From the NCBI RefSeq assembly GCF_030053425.1, contig NZ_JASGBI010000001.1:3232001-3296000 (forward strand): a DNA stretch of 64,000 nucleotides, in the 5' to 3' direction. The position numbers and the translations under genes were made by a program. Source of the stretch: Lysobacter stagni (GTDB lineage: Bacteria > Pseudomonadota > Gammaproteobacteria > Xanthomonadales > Xanthomonadaceae). The notes beneath the pieces were generated by a model, which worked only from the letters and a program-made list of their open reading frames with translations, was not told the origin of the DNA and ran no database searches. Every line of letters starts with the position of its first letter. Within the stretch, counting starts at the first letter, position 1. Of this stretch, positions 33,378 to 42,492 are shown piece after piece.

Positions 33378-34568
33378 ATGCCACCCACGACGATGCGCAT
33401 TGCCCTCTTCGCAAACACCGACTGGTACCTCTACAACTTCCGGCTCTCGACCGCCCAGCACCTGCAGGCCAACGGGGCCGACGTGGTGATGGTTTCGCCC
33501 CCTGGCGAGTTCGGCGAGCGTTTCGCCGAGCACGGCATCCGTTGGGTGACGCTGCCGATGGACCGCGCCAGCCTCAACCCGCTGCGCGAGGCGTTCACGG
33601 TGCGGCACCTCACCGCCCTTCTGCGGCGCGAGCGACCCGACCTGATCCACAACTTCACGGTGAAGTGCGCCGTGTACGGAGCGCTTGCCGCGCGCTTGTC
33701 CGGCGTTCCTGCCGTGGTGAATGCCGTGGCAGGCCTGGGCTATGTGTATGCAAGCAACGGCCTGAAAGCGCGTGTTCTGCGCCCGGTGGTGAGCACCCTG
33801 TTGCGCGCGACGCTGGGCCACGGCGCGTCAAGGGTGATCGTGCAGAACCCTGACGACGCAGCCGCGCTGTCCGCATCGAACCTGGTGTCGGACGACAAGA
33901 TCCGCCTCATCCGCAGCTCCGGCGTGGATGTGGAACGCTTCCAGCCGAGCGAACCCGACGATGCGCAACGCCCCCTGCGCGTACTGCTCGCCGCGCGCTT
34001 GCTGCGCGAGAAAGGCGTGGCGGAGTTCGTCGAGGCGTCGCGCATGCTGCAGGTGCGCGGTCGCAACGTCGAATTTCTTCTGGCCGGAACCCCGGACCCG
34101 GGCAATCCCAGCTCGTTCGCGCGCGAGGAAGTGGAACAGTGGGGCCGGAAGGGATTGGTGCGATGGCTGGGCCATGTCGACGACATGCCGGCGCTGCTCG
34201 CCTCGGTGGACGTGATGGCGCTGCCCAGCTACTACCGCGAGGGCGTCCCGCGCTGCCTGATCGAAGGCGCCGCCAGTGGTCTTTGCCTGATCACCACCGA
34301 CCTTCCCGGTTGTCGCGAAGTGGTCACGCGCCACGGCGAAGACGGATTGCAGGTGCCGCCACGGGACGCGCCTTCGCTTGCGGCGCTGCTGATGCACCTG
34401 GACGATGATCGTGCGACGGTCCATCGGCTGGGCGCGAAGGCGCGGGAACGCGCGGTCGCCCATTTCGATGAGCGACTGGTCATCGGCAGGACGCTGGACG
34501 TGTACGAAGAGCTGCTGTCGACGCCGCTTCCGGCGCGCGTCGACGCGCTGGAATGCGCACGCGAATGA
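33378..34568 (+). CDS. Glycosyltransferase family 4 (GT-B) of the polysaccharide locus
   Basis: 396 residues. GT-B fold starting RIALFANTDWYLYNFR, with an N-terminal acceptor domain and the family-4 signature in the C-terminal half: LLAARLLREKGVAEFVEA, FLLAGTPDPGNP, then YYREGVPRCLIEGAASGLCLITTD with the E-x7-E type motif. It resembles WbpA/PglA-type transferases that extend lipid-linked repeats in the cytoplasm. The start is uncertain: ATG 33378 has AGGGA eleven bases upstream, ATG 33393 gives the family-typical MRI start without an obvious binding site. Ends in an ATGA overlap with wzx. Roughly 255 bases upstream hold the preceding terminator and presumably a promoter (TAGAAT at 33313-33318 is a possible -10). 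Confidence 0.88.
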   Translation: MPPTTMRIALFANTDWYLYNFRLSTAQHLQANGADVVMVSPPGEFGERFAEHGIRWVTLPMDRASLNPLREAFTVRHLTALLRRERPDLIHNFTVKCAVYGALAARLSGVPAVVNAVAGLGYVYASNGLKARVLRPVVSTLLRATLGHGASRVIVQNPDDAAALSASNLVSDDKIRLIRSSGVDVERFQPSEPDDAQRPLRVLLAARLLREKGVAEFVEASRMLQVRGRNVEFLLAGTPDPGNPSSFAREEVEQWGRKGLVRWLGHVDDMPALLASVDVMALPSYYREGVPRCLIEGAASGLCLITTDLPGCREVVTRHGEDGLQVPPRDAPSLAALLMHLDDDRATVHRLGAKARERAVAHFDERLVIGRTLDVYEELLSTPLPARVDALECARE

Positions 34569-35857
34569 GCGTGAACGCATGGCGACCGGCGGCGACGGCG
34601 ATCAGCCTGCTCTGGCTGGCCACACTCGCGGGCGCGGGCATGGTGTTCCTCGCGCAACTGCTGCTGGCGCGGCGACTCGGCCCCGAGGAGTACGGCCTGT
34701 TCGCCTCGTCGCTGGCGACGGTGAGCGTGATCGCGCCGCTGGCGGGATTCGGCCTGTCGCAGTTCCGCCTGAAAGCGTATGGCAGCGAAGGTTGGCAGGC
34801 AGACCGCTGGCTACGTCCGGCGCTGCGCTTCTCCACGTTCACGGGTGCGATCGCGATCGCCTGCGTCGTCGCGTGGGCGGTGTTCGGCAATGCGGTGGAC
34901 GACGCAACCCAGCGGACGTTGCTGCTGCTGGTTCCGGTGATTGCGGGCGTGTTCGCGGTCGACCTGGTCGGCAGCAAGCTGCGCCTGGAGGAACGCCATC
35001 GCGCGCTCGCCGGTTGGCAGTTGCTGATGCCGGCGGGTCGATTGGCGGTGGCGACGACACTGCTGGCATGGCCCATCGCCAACGCCTCCGCGGCAGCGTT
35101 GGGCTATGGGCTGGTGGCACTGCTGATCGGTTCGCTGGCGATGCCGCAGTTGCTGGCGATGCAGCGCGGGCGTATCGAGCTGAAGGGCCATGGTCCGCGC
35201 CCACCCTCGCTGGAACTGTCTTCGCCCGGAGCGATGCAGCTGTGGTCGCAGGCGTGGGCGTTCGGCGTGGCGGCGGTGCTGTATCCGGTGTTCTTCCAGG
35301 TGAGCACGGTGCTGTTGAAGTACCTGCACAGCAACGCGCAGGCGGGCCACTACGGCGTCGCGCTCGCCGTGATGACCGCGCTCTACCTGTTCCCGGCGAC
35401 GGTCTACCAGAAGTACCTGCTGTCGCGCCTGCACCGTTGGGCCGTGCACGACCGCCCGCGTTTCTGGCAGGTGTATCGCCTGGGAAACCTGGCGATGTTC
35501 GCCGCCGGGCTGGTGGTCGGGCTCGCGCTGGCCGTGCTTTCTCCGTGGGTGATCCCCTGGGCGTTTGGCCCTGCTTACGCGGATGTTCCCGTTCTGCTGG
35601 GAATCCTCGCAATCTGCGTGCCCATTCGATTCCTTTCGACGGCCGTTGGCTCGGCGCTGCTGACCGAACATCACATGCGCTATCGCGTCGTCGCGATGCT
35701 GCTGGCGACCGTCGTCGCGGTGCTGCTCAACTGGCTGGCGATACCGCGTTTCGGCGGTATCGGCGCGGCCTGCGCAACCGTCATCGCCGAAGCCGTGCTG
35801 CTTGCGGCGATGTGGTTCGGCGTACGCCATTGGGTGAAACGGGAGATCGTGCCTTGA
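34565..35857 (+). CDS. Wzx-like lipid-linked repeat-unit flippase
   Basis: A 430-residue inner-membrane protein with about 12 helices of the polysaccharide-specific transporter (MOP) superfamily. It has the N-terminal LARRLGPEEYGLFASSLATVSV, typical of Wzx/RfbX, and the mid-protein FPATVYQKYLLSRLH. It should move the undecaprenyl-linked repeat to the periplasm. The ATGA overlap with the upstream glycosyltransferase and a TTGA overlap with the downstream pyruvyl transferase show tight coupling. Confidence 0.88.
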   Translation: MSVNAWRPAATAISLLWLATLAGAGMVFLAQLLLARRLGPEEYGLFASSLATVSVIAPLAGFGLSQFRLKAYGSEGWQADRWLRPALRFSTFTGAIAIACVVAWAVFGNAVDDATQRTLLLLVPVIAGVFAVDLVGSKLRLEERHRALAGWQLLMPAGRLAVATTLLAWPIANASAAALGYGLVALLIGSLAMPQLLAMQRGRIELKGHGPRPPSLELSSPGAMQLWSQAWAFGVAAVLYPVFFQVSTVLLKYLHSNAQAGHYGVALAVMTALYLFPATVYQKYLLSRLHRWAVHDRPRFWQVYRLGNLAMFAAGLVVGLALAVLSPWVIPWAFGPAYADVPVLLGILAICVPIRFLSTAVGSALLTEHHMRYRVVAMLLATVVAVLLNWLAIPRFGGIGAACATVIAEAVLLAAMWFGVRHWVKREIVP

Positions 35858-37020
35858 GTCCCCATCTGCGCACCGCCTTCACCGGCTACTACGGCATGTG
35901 CAACTTCGGCGACGATCTGTTCGGCGTGCTCTGCGCGGCCGCGGCACGCCGCTACTGGAATGCCGATCCGCGACTCATCGGCCCGCCACTGGCCGGTGTG
36001 GACGCCGATGCCACCTGGCCATTGCCGCGTGCGCTTTACGGTTCTGGTGGCGCGATCGGCAAAGCGGCGCGGCTGCTCGGCTTCGCGCGCGGGCTGCGCG
36101 GGACCGATGTGCTGGTGATGGGTGGCGGATCGGTGATCAACGCGCGCGAATCCTTCCGGCAGCCGATGATGCTGTCGGCACAGGCGCGTGGCCGGCTGCA
36201 GCTCGCCGCCGTGGGCGTGTCCATCGGTCCATTCGCCGACGCGGCGAGCGAGGAAGCAGCGGCGCGCTTCGCCCGTCATTTCGCCTACCTCTCGGTTCGC
36301 GACCACCGCTCATTCGAACTGGCCCAGCGCATGGGGCTGGAACGTATCGTCCACCGCGGTCGCGATCTCGCCGGCCTGCTGCCCATGGTTTCGGCCCCAC
36401 TGCCGGCCGCGACCGACGACGACCGCAGCGTGCCGCGCATCGGCCTGGCGCCGTGTTGCTACTCCGTTCGCGCCGACCATCCCGCGCCCACGCCCGAGCG
36501 CTGGCACGAGGACTGCGCCAACGCGCTTGCGCGCATGGCCGCGCGGACACCGTTGCAGGTGGATGTGTTCAGCCTGAACGGCCATCCCGTGCATGGCGAC
36601 GCAGCATTGGCACGCGACCTTCACGCACGCCTGCGCGCGTCTGGCATTCCGGTGCGCGTGCGCCAGTACGCGGGCGGCGATCCGATGGCGATGGTGCAGG
36701 CCATCCGCGGCTGCGATGCGTTCATCAGCGCGCGCCTGCACGGCGCCATCGTCGCCTACGTCTGCTCCATCCCGTTCGCCATCGTCGACTACCACCCGAA
36801 GTGTCGCGATTTCGCCGACGACGTTGGTCTCGCCGCGCATCTTCGCATCGATGAACGATCGAACGGAGAAGAGACGTTCACGCAGGTGCTCGATGCATTG
36901 CTGAACGATAGAGCGTGCAGGCCACTGCTTTCACCCGACGTATACGCGCGGGAGGCCCAGGACATATTCCAATGCGCTCCATGGTCGAACATCCCCGACT
37001 TCGCGACGAGAGCCGCCTGA
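35854..37020 (+). CDS. Polysaccharide pyruvyl transferase family protein
   Basis: 388 residues, polysaccharide pyruvyl transferase fold (CsaB/WcaK type). It has the glycine-rich start TGYYGMCNFGDDLFG, VLVMGGGSVIN, VGVSIGPFAD, and the C-terminal RGCDAFISARLHGAIVAYVCSIPF containing the conserved Arg-Leu-His. It would add ketal-linked pyruvate to a sugar of the repeat, giving negative charge. A TTG start is inferred: it overlaps the wzx stop (TTGA) and has GGGAG eight bases upstream, while the first ATG (35895) would cut into the conserved glycine-rich motif. Confidence 0.85.
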   Translation: MSPHLRTAFTGYYGMCNFGDDLFGVLCAAAARRYWNADPRLIGPPLAGVDADATWPLPRALYGSGGAIGKAARLLGFARGLRGTDVLVMGGGSVINARESFRQPMMLSAQARGRLQLAAVGVSIGPFADAASEEAAARFARHFAYLSVRDHRSFELAQRMGLERIVHRGRDLAGLLPMVSAPLPAATDDDRSVPRIGLAPCCYSVRADHPAPTPERWHEDCANALARMAARTPLQVDVFSLNGHPVHGDAALARDLHARLRASGIPVRVRQYAGGDPMAMVQAIRGCDAFISARLHGAIVAYVCSIPFAIVDYHPKCRDFADDVGLAAHLRIDERSNGEETFTQVLDALLNDRACRPLLSPDVYAREAQDIFQCAPWSNIPDFATRAA

Positions 37021-37850
37021 TGACGTCCGACGCCTTCACCGCGCCGGTCTCGGTGGTGGTGCCGTGCTACCGCTGCGGCGACACCATCGGCGATGCCGTC
37101 GCCTCCATCGCGGCGCAGACGCTGCCGCCACGCCAGGTGGTACTGGTTGACGACGCCAGCGGCGACGGTACGGTGCAGGCGTTGCACGCACTGGCGTCCG
37201 GCTATCCGCGCGGGTGGATCGATGTCGTCGCGCTGGCGCGCAACGGCGGCCCCTCGCGCGCGCGCAATGTGGGTTGGCAGCAGGCGCGCCAGGAGTACGT
37301 TGCCTTCCTCGACTCGGACGACACCTGGTCGGAGACCAAGCTTGAACTGCAGATGCGCGCACTGCGCGATGATCCGAAGATCGTGCTGATCGCACATCGC
37401 ATGCAGGTGCGCGACCGCGCCGTCTCGCCCCCGTCCGCACCCACGACTGCGCGCACGCGCATCGTGCCGCGACGCCGCCTGCTTCTGAACAACCCGTTTC
37501 CGACGGCCTCGGTGGTGCTCCGTCGCGACCTTCCGTTCCGCTTCAACGAGGACTACCGCCGCGTGGAGGACTTCCTGCTCTGGGGCCAGATCGCGTTCTC
37601 GGGCTACCGCTGCGCGAAACTCGACCAGGTGCTGGCGTACTGGCACAAACCGAACTATGGCGCCGGCGGCCTGAGCGAAGACCTGCGCGCGATGCATCGT
37701 GCCGGCCGCGAAGTGCGTCGCGAGTTGTTGCGCCAGGGCCTGGTGAGCCTGCCCGAGCACTGCTTCGCGCGCAGCGTTGGAATGCTGCGCAAGTCGAGGC
37801 AACGCCTGCTGCTGGCATGGCGCCGCGCACAGGCGGGAGGTGCACCATGA
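37020..37850 (+). CDS. Glycosyltransferase family 2 (GT-A)
   Basis: 276 residues. GT-A nucleotide-binding start SVVVPCYRCGDTIGDAV, then LVDDASGDGT, GGPSRARNVGW and the metal-binding FLDSDDTW (near residue 97-104). The C-terminal region has RRVEDFLLW, the acceptor-side ED motif. It adds one sugar of the repeat from a nucleotide sugar on the cytoplasmic face. The one-base TGATG overlap upstream and ATGA overlap downstream place it inside the operon. In-frame upstream ATGs lie inside the pyruvyl transferase gene and are rejected. Confidence 0.9.
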   Translation: MTSDAFTAPVSVVVPCYRCGDTIGDAVASIAAQTLPPRQVVLVDDASGDGTVQALHALASGYPRGWIDVVALARNGGPSRARNVGWQQARQEYVAFLDSDDTWSETKLELQMRALRDDPKIVLIAHRMQVRDRAVSPPSAPTTARTRIVPRRRLLLNNPFPTASVVLRRDLPFRFNEDYRRVEDFLLWGQIAFSGYRCAKLDQVLAYWHKPNYGAGGLSEDLRAMHRAGREVRRELLRQGLVSLPEHCFARSVGMLRKSRQRLLLAWRRAQAGGAP

Positions 37851-38905
37851 ACGCATCCGTCGACATGCTCTCGGCTCCGCAACCAAGGCGGCAAGCGGAC
37901 GCACCCGCCGCCGCGGCCCTCAGCGCGCTGCTGTTGATCGCCGTCGCGCTGTTCGGCCTGTGGCTGGTGGGCATGCGCTCGCCCGACATCGGCACCGACA
38001 CGCACACCTATGCCGGATTCTTCGAGAACCAGAACGAACAGGGCGTGGAGACGCGCCTGGAGCCCGGGTTCGTCTACCTGACCTACCTGCTGTGGAAGCT
38101 GGACGTCGGCGTCATCGGCTACCAGATCGTGCTGTTCGCGCTGTTGCTTGGCAGCATCGTGGTCTCCACACGACGCTACTTCGATTACCTGGGCGATACG
38201 CGGGGCTACCTCACCTTCCTCGGCGCGGCACTGATGCTGCTGTATGTCTCGCCGATGTTCGTCAACGCCTCGATAAACGCGGTGCGGCAGGGGCTGGCGG
38301 CACTGCTGGTGTTCACCTCGCTGCTGTCGTTCAAGGAACGGAGGTGGTGGTCGTTCGTCATCTACGGCGCCATCGCCAGCAGCCTGCATCTGTCGTCCTT
38401 GCTGTACCTGGTCTTTGCACCGGTGCTGCTGTTCGGAACGCGCATGCAGCGCGTCATCGCGGCCACCGCCTTCGTCATGTATGTCACGGGCCTTTCGATG
38501 GCCCTGGTGCGCGCGCTCATTCCCGGGCTGTATGAGGTGGTGATGAGCTACACCGCAAACTCGTACTACCGGTCGGGCGTGCGCGCTGATTTCGCGCTGT
38601 TCTCCATCTTCTGGTACATGGTTCCGCACGCCCTGGCGCCGCTGGTTCGCGCCGAGTACCGGCAGAAGATCAAGGACAGCACCGCTGTGTATCTGGCGAT
38701 GATGCTGCCGTTCTTCGGCATCGGCTGGGGCTACTTCTCCAATCGCTACCTGCTGCCGGCATGGCTGTCGGTATCGTTGATCCTGGCTGCGATGCTCGTT
38801 CACAGCCGGATCCCGCTGGTGCGGCATCCGCTGTTGCTGCGCTTCGGACTGCTGCTGTCGTGCGCTGCGTTCTATTACTACGTCACCCACGAAATCGTCA
38901 TCTGA
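37847..38905 (+). CDS. EpsG/Wzy-like polysaccharide polymerase
   Basis: A 352-residue inner-membrane protein with about ten helices. Recognisable as EpsG family by SPDIGTDTHTYAGFF after the first helix, EPGFVYLTYLLWKL, and the SINAVRQGLAALLVF helix with its conserved Arg-Gln. In Wzx/Wzy systems this protein joins flipped repeats in the periplasm. It begins in an ATGA overlap with the glycosyltransferase. Wzy proteins are poorly conserved, so the call leans on both motif and context. Confidence 0.85.
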   Translation: MNASVDMLSAPQPRRQADAPAAAALSALLLIAVALFGLWLVGMRSPDIGTDTHTYAGFFENQNEQGVETRLEPGFVYLTYLLWKLDVGVIGYQIVLFALLLGSIVVSTRRYFDYLGDTRGYLTFLGAALMLLYVSPMFVNASINAVRQGLAALLVFTSLLSFKERRWWSFVIYGAIASSLHLSSLLYLVFAPVLLFGTRMQRVIAATAFVMYVTGLSMALVRALIPGLYEVVMSYTANSYYRSGVRADFALFSIFWYMVPHALAPLVRAEYRQKIKDSTAVYLAMMLPFFGIGWGYFSNRYLLPAWLSVSLILAAMLVHSRIPLVRHPLLLRFGLLLSCAAFYYYVTHEIVI

Positions 38906-38920
38906 GGAAACGCACCACGC

Positions 38921-39685
38921 ATGCAGTCGCTGCAGAAGCTCGCGGTCGCCCTGACCTACCCCCCTGCCCTGACCCTTGTGCTGCTGTTCCTCGCCGTCGC
39001 GCTGCTGCTGTTGCGCCAGAGGAAGGTGGGCCTGGTGGCGGCGGCATTTGGAATCGCATGGTCCGGATTCCTCTCGATCCCGGTGGCGTCGGACTGGGTG
39101 CGCGGGCGTCTGGAACAGCGCTATCCCGTCGTCGACGAATCGCAACTGCCGCTAGCCGACGCGATCGTGGTGCTCGGCGGCGGCAGCCGCTATCGCTGGC
39201 TCGATCGCCCCAACATCACCGCGGACGACCTGGAAAGCAGCCGTCTGGCCGCGGGAGCGCGCGCCTGGTTGGCAGGGCGTGCGCCACTGGTGGTCCTTTC
39301 GGGAGGTGGCGACGACGGTGGCGATGTGGACGCGAGCGAAGCCCATCGCATGGCGCGCGCGATCACGCGGCTCGGTGTCCCGAACGATGCGCTGCTGCTG
39401 GAAGACCGCAGTCGCAACACGCGCGACAACGCACGCTATACCGCTGCACTGGCGGACGAGCACCGCTTGCATCGCATGCTGCTGGTCACCTCCTCGCTGC
39501 ACATGCCGCGGGCGATGATCCAGTTCCGCGATGAAGGAGTTAACGTGATACCGGTCCCGGTTCCGGAACGCGCGCACCGCGACCGATGGACGCAGCGGTG
39601 GATTCCTTCACGAAGTGCACTGTGGCGCAGCGGCCGCGCAATCAAGGAATTCGCAGGCATCGTGATGGCGCGTCTACAGAACTGA
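38921..39685 (+). CDS. YdcF/ElyC (DUF218) membrane protein
   Basis: 254 residues: two N-terminal membrane helices (about 14-32 and 37-55) followed by a DUF218 domain with DAIVVLGGGSRYR (about 80-92), LVVLSGGGDDGG, the acidic SRNTRDNARYT motif and LLVTSSLHMPRA. ElyC of this family affects undecaprenyl-phosphate use in envelope synthesis in E. coli, which suits a place at the end of a Wzx/Wzy operon. The biochemical activity is not established. GAGGAA lies about eleven bases before the ATG. Confidence 0.85.
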   Translation: MQSLQKLAVALTYPPALTLVLLFLAVALLLLRQRKVGLVAAAFGIAWSGFLSIPVASDWVRGRLEQRYPVVDESQLPLADAIVVLGGGSRYRWLDRPNITADDLESSRLAAGARAWLAGRAPLVVLSGGGDDGGDVDASEAHRMARAITRLGVPNDALLLEDRSRNTRDNARYTAALADEHRLHRMLLVTSSLHMPRAMIQFRDEGVNVIPVPVPERAHRDRWTQRWIPSRSALWRSGRAIKEFAGIVMARLQN

Positions 39686-39873
39686 ACGATCGGCGTTGCG
39701 CCTTCAGCAATGTGTGCGTCGCGATACTGAATGTTTCTGCACCGCAGCGAACGATAATCACGCGACTTGCGCCACATGCGCTATAGGCTCCATGTGCAGT
39801 ACATGCGATGGCCATGGATGACGCCGCGCACGCATCGTTATCAGTCGGCACGTCGTACAGGGACGCGTGACGG

Positions 39874-39891
39874 TGGCATCGGACGATGCCA
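39874..39891. promoter_or_regulatory. Inverted repeat just upstream of wza
   Basis: TGGCATCG-GA-CGATGCCA, perfect 8-base arms, ends 12 bases before the GAGGG binding site of the wza gene. The preceding 230-base gap is AT-richer than the genes and probably contains the wza promoter. A role in translation control or as an operator is possible but unproven. Confidence 0.4.
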
Positions 39892-39915
39892 TGCCATGAA
39901 CTCGAGGGCCCCGCA

Positions 39916-40998
39916 TTGAAGACGCTCACTCTTTCCTGTTCGATCGCCATTGCCGTAGCAACGGCAGGCTGTGTACCGGGTCAGCAGATGTCGCGCAGCG
40001 ACGCGAGCAACGCACAGACCGTTGGCAGCGATGTACGGATGGTGCCGATCACGGCGGAAGTGGTTTCAGCGCCCGTCAAGGCTGCGGTGGTCGCTCCGGA
40101 ACTCACCGCGTACAAGGGAGAGGCCTACCGCATCCAGCCCGGCGACACGCTGATTGTCACCGTGTGGGATCACCCTGAACTCACCACGCCTGCCGGCAAC
40201 CAGCAGCAGGCCGTCACCAACGGCCGACTGGTGCAGCCCGACGGCACGTTCTACTTCCCCTATGCCGGCAAGATCAACGTCACCGGCATGACCATCGAAG
40301 ACCTGCGCGGCACTCTGAGCACGCGCCTGGCGAAGTATCTGCAGAACCCGCAGCTCGACGTCAACGTCGTCGGATTCGGCAGCCGCGTGGCGCTGCAGGG
40401 CGCGTTCGAGGACACCACGCCGCAGGAGTTGACGACGGTGCCACTGACGCTGTCGCAGGCCATCGGCCGTGCACGCATCGATGTCGAACAGGCCGACCTC
40501 GCGGGCTTCGTGCTGACGCGCGATGGACGCAACTATCCGCTCGACCTGGACGCGCTGAACCGCGACGGGAAGATCGCGGCGGACATCTATCTCAAGCCGG
40601 GCGATCGGTTGTTCCTGCCGTTCAACGACCGCAAGGAGGTCTACGTGATCGGCGAGGTGCTGCGTCCGCAGGCCCTGACCTTCAAGACCACCGACATGAC
40701 GCTCACGCAGGCACTGGGCCGCACGGGCGGCCTCAACCCGGTAACGTCGAAGGGCGAGGCGGTGTATGTGATCCGCGGCATCGAGGAAATGCAGCAGGCG
40801 CCCGCGACGGTGTACCAGCTCGATGCGAAATCGCCGGTGGCCTTCGCGCTGGGCGACAAGTTCCGGCTGAAGCCGGGCGATGTGGTCTGGGTGGGCCCGG
40901 CCGGCATCACGCGCTGGAACCGCTTCCTGTCGCAGCTGTTGCCGCTGTCGGCCATCCTGACCAACGCGGCGGCGGCGCAGTCCGATATCACGAACTGA
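39916..40998 (+). CDS. Outer-membrane polysaccharide export lipoprotein (Wza-like)
   Basis: 360 residues. Lipoprotein signal with lipobox ATAGC, then a Poly_export domain (YRIQPGDTLIVTVWDHPEL, DGTFYFPYAGKINVTGMT) and SLBB-type repeats (VYVIGEVLRPQALTFKTTDMTL, LKPGDVVWVGP). It forms the outer-membrane export channel that works with Wzc. A TTG start is chosen: GAGGG is seven bases upstream and the product then begins directly with the signal peptide, whereas ATG 39886 would put ten unusual residues before it. Unusually it lies last in the locus, 11 kb from wzc, with its own upstream region. Confidence 0.9.
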   Translation: MKTLTLSCSIAIAVATAGCVPGQQMSRSDASNAQTVGSDVRMVPITAEVVSAPVKAAVVAPELTAYKGEAYRIQPGDTLIVTVWDHPELTTPAGNQQQAVTNGRLVQPDGTFYFPYAGKINVTGMTIEDLRGTLSTRLAKYLQNPQLDVNVVGFGSRVALQGAFEDTTPQELTTVPLTLSQAIGRARIDVEQADLAGFVLTRDGRNYPLDLDALNRDGKIAADIYLKPGDRLFLPFNDRKEVYVIGEVLRPQALTFKTTDMTLTQALGRTGGLNPVTSKGEAVYVIRGIEEMQQAPATVYQLDAKSPVAFALGDKFRLKPGDVVWVGPAGITRWNRFLSQLLPLSAILTNAAAAQSDITN

Positions 40999-41011
40999 GC
41001 CGGACCTGAGC

Positions 41012-41041
41012 GGCGCACGCCATCCGACGATGGCGTGCGCC
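41012..41041 (+). terminator. Strong hairpin after wza
   Basis: Thirteen-bp perfect arms GGCGCACGCCATC and GATGGCGTGCGCC with a CGAC loop, 13 bases after the stop. No T-tract follows, so the strength as an intrinsic terminator is uncertain, but it marks the end of the polysaccharide locus. Confidence 0.6.
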
Positions 41042-41125
41042 TGCGTCGTCCGTCGGATGTCGATTCCCTCCCGCCCCACTCGTCGGAGAAGATGAGGCAG
41101 TCCGCCTCGCCTCCGGGGAGTCCCC

Positions 41126-41785
41126 ATGCTGCAGCTGTACGCCCATCCGTTCTCGTCCTACTGCCAGAAGGTGCTGACGGCGCTCTACGAGAACGCCACA
41201 CCGTTCCAGATGCGCCTGCTGGAATCGCCGCAATGCGAGGCGTGGCAGGAACTCGCGCGGATGTGGCCCGTGCAACGCTTTCCCGTGCTGGTGGAAGACG
41301 GCCGCATGGTGGCCGAGGCCAGCTGCATCATCGAGTACCTGCAACTGAATCATCCCGGGCCGGTGACGCTGCTCCCGCACGATCCACGCGAGGCGTTGGA
41401 GGTGCGGATGATGGACCGCTTCTTCGACAACTACCTTTCCACGCCGCAGCAGAAGGTGGTGTTCGACGCGCTGCGCCCGGAGGCCGAGCGCGACACGTAC
41501 GGCGTGGCCGAAGCGCGGCGTTTGCTGGACACCGCGTACGGCTGGCTGGAAGGCGTGCTGTCCGACGGTCGTGAGTGGGCGACGGGCCCATCCTTCACCC
41601 TGGCCGACTGCGGCGCGGGACCGTTCCTGTTCTATGCAGACTGGACACATCGCATCGGCGCGCAGTTCCCGCGCGTGCATGAGTACCGGCAGCGCTTGCT
41701 CGCACGGCCCGCCTTCGCGCGTGCCGTGGACGAAGCGCGTCCGTTCCGCCCGTTCTTCCCGCTGGGCGCGCCCGACCGGGACTGA
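41126..41785 (+). CDS. Glutathione S-transferase family protein
   Basis: 219 residues. Thioredoxin-like N-terminal half (LQLYAHPFSSYCQKVLTALYE, a catalytic Ser or Cys candidate in SSYC at about 10-13; cis-Pro in RFPVLVEDG; EASCIIEYLQ for the glutathione gamma-glutamyl group) and a helical C-terminal half (GPSFTLADCGAGPFLFYADW). It most resembles the beta/zeta-like bacterial GSTs; the substrate is unknown. GGGGAG lies eight bases before the ATG. Confidence 0.9.
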   Translation: MLQLYAHPFSSYCQKVLTALYENATPFQMRLLESPQCEAWQELARMWPVQRFPVLVEDGRMVAEASCIIEYLQLNHPGPVTLLPHDPREALEVRMMDRFFDNYLSTPQQKVVFDALRPEAERDTYGVAEARRLLDTAYGWLEGVLSDGREWATGPSFTLADCGAGPFLFYADWTHRIGAQFPRVHEYRQRLLARPAFARAVDEARPFRPFFPLGAPDRD

Positions 41786-41835
41786 CGCCCGTCGTGCAGG
41801 CATGATGTCGGTCGTCGCCGAACGGAATCACGCGC

Positions 41836-42483
41836 ATGATCGCCCTCGCACTTGCCACCGCCGTCGTACTGGTCGTGCTGATTGGCCCGCTTCTGTTGGG
41901 CATCGCCGGCTGGCGGCATGTGCGCGCCGCACCATCGGCCGTCGCGCCGCCGGCATGGGACTGGACGCGGGTGATCGTCTCGGCGCTGATCTACACGCTC
42001 GCGTTCAACCTGACGTTCTTCGTGCAGGAATTGTTTCTGGTGCTGCCCAAAGCGCTCACGCCGGGCCTGCAACCGACGCTGTTCCACAACAACCATCGCT
42101 GGAACGGGGACAACCCGCTGGCGGGTCTGTTCCAGGGCACGGGCGCACTGGCGACGGCACTGGTCGGGCTTGCGTGCCTGTGGGCAGTGCGGCACCTGCC
42201 GCCGCGCTCGGTGAAGTCGCGGCTGTTCGGCATCTGGATGGCCTATTGCGGGCTGCTGATGGCATTGCCGCAGGTGGTGATCGGTGCACTGAGCACGGGC
42301 AGCGACGTGGGCATGGCGATGGAATACCTGCATCTGGCCGCCACGACGAAGGCCGCTGCCGCACTCCTGGCGTTGGCGGCCATGCCGCTGGTCGCGCTGC
42401 GGCTTGTGCGGCCGTTGCTGGAGACCGCACGCGAGCCGCTGCAGATCGGCGATCCGGTGGCGCGTACGCGCTTCGTCGTGTAG
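41836..42483 (+). CDS. Multi-pass membrane protein, upstream part of a frame split by an amber stop
   Basis: 215 residues with about five membrane helices (around 3-24, 45-65, 93-113, 130-150, 170-190) and no family I can name. The frame stops at TAG 42481-42483 and then continues open in the same frame for another 85 codons, which also encode membrane helices. The intact gene was probably 301 codons. The TAG could be a true stop creating two proteins, a nonsense mutation, or a sequencing error (CAG to TAG). A hydrophobic, Leu/Ala-rich composition runs across the stop without change. Confidence 0.65.
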   Translation: MIALALATAVVLVVLIGPLLLGIAGWRHVRAAPSAVAPPAWDWTRVIVSALIYTLAFNLTFFVQELFLVLPKALTPGLQPTLFHNNHRWNGDNPLAGLFQGTGALATALVGLACLWAVRHLPPRSVKSRLFGIWMAYCGLLMALPQVVIGALSTGSDVGMAMEYLHLAATTKAAAALLALAAMPLVALRLVRPLLETAREPLQIGDPVARTRFVV

Positions 42484-42492
42484 ACGGCGCTG

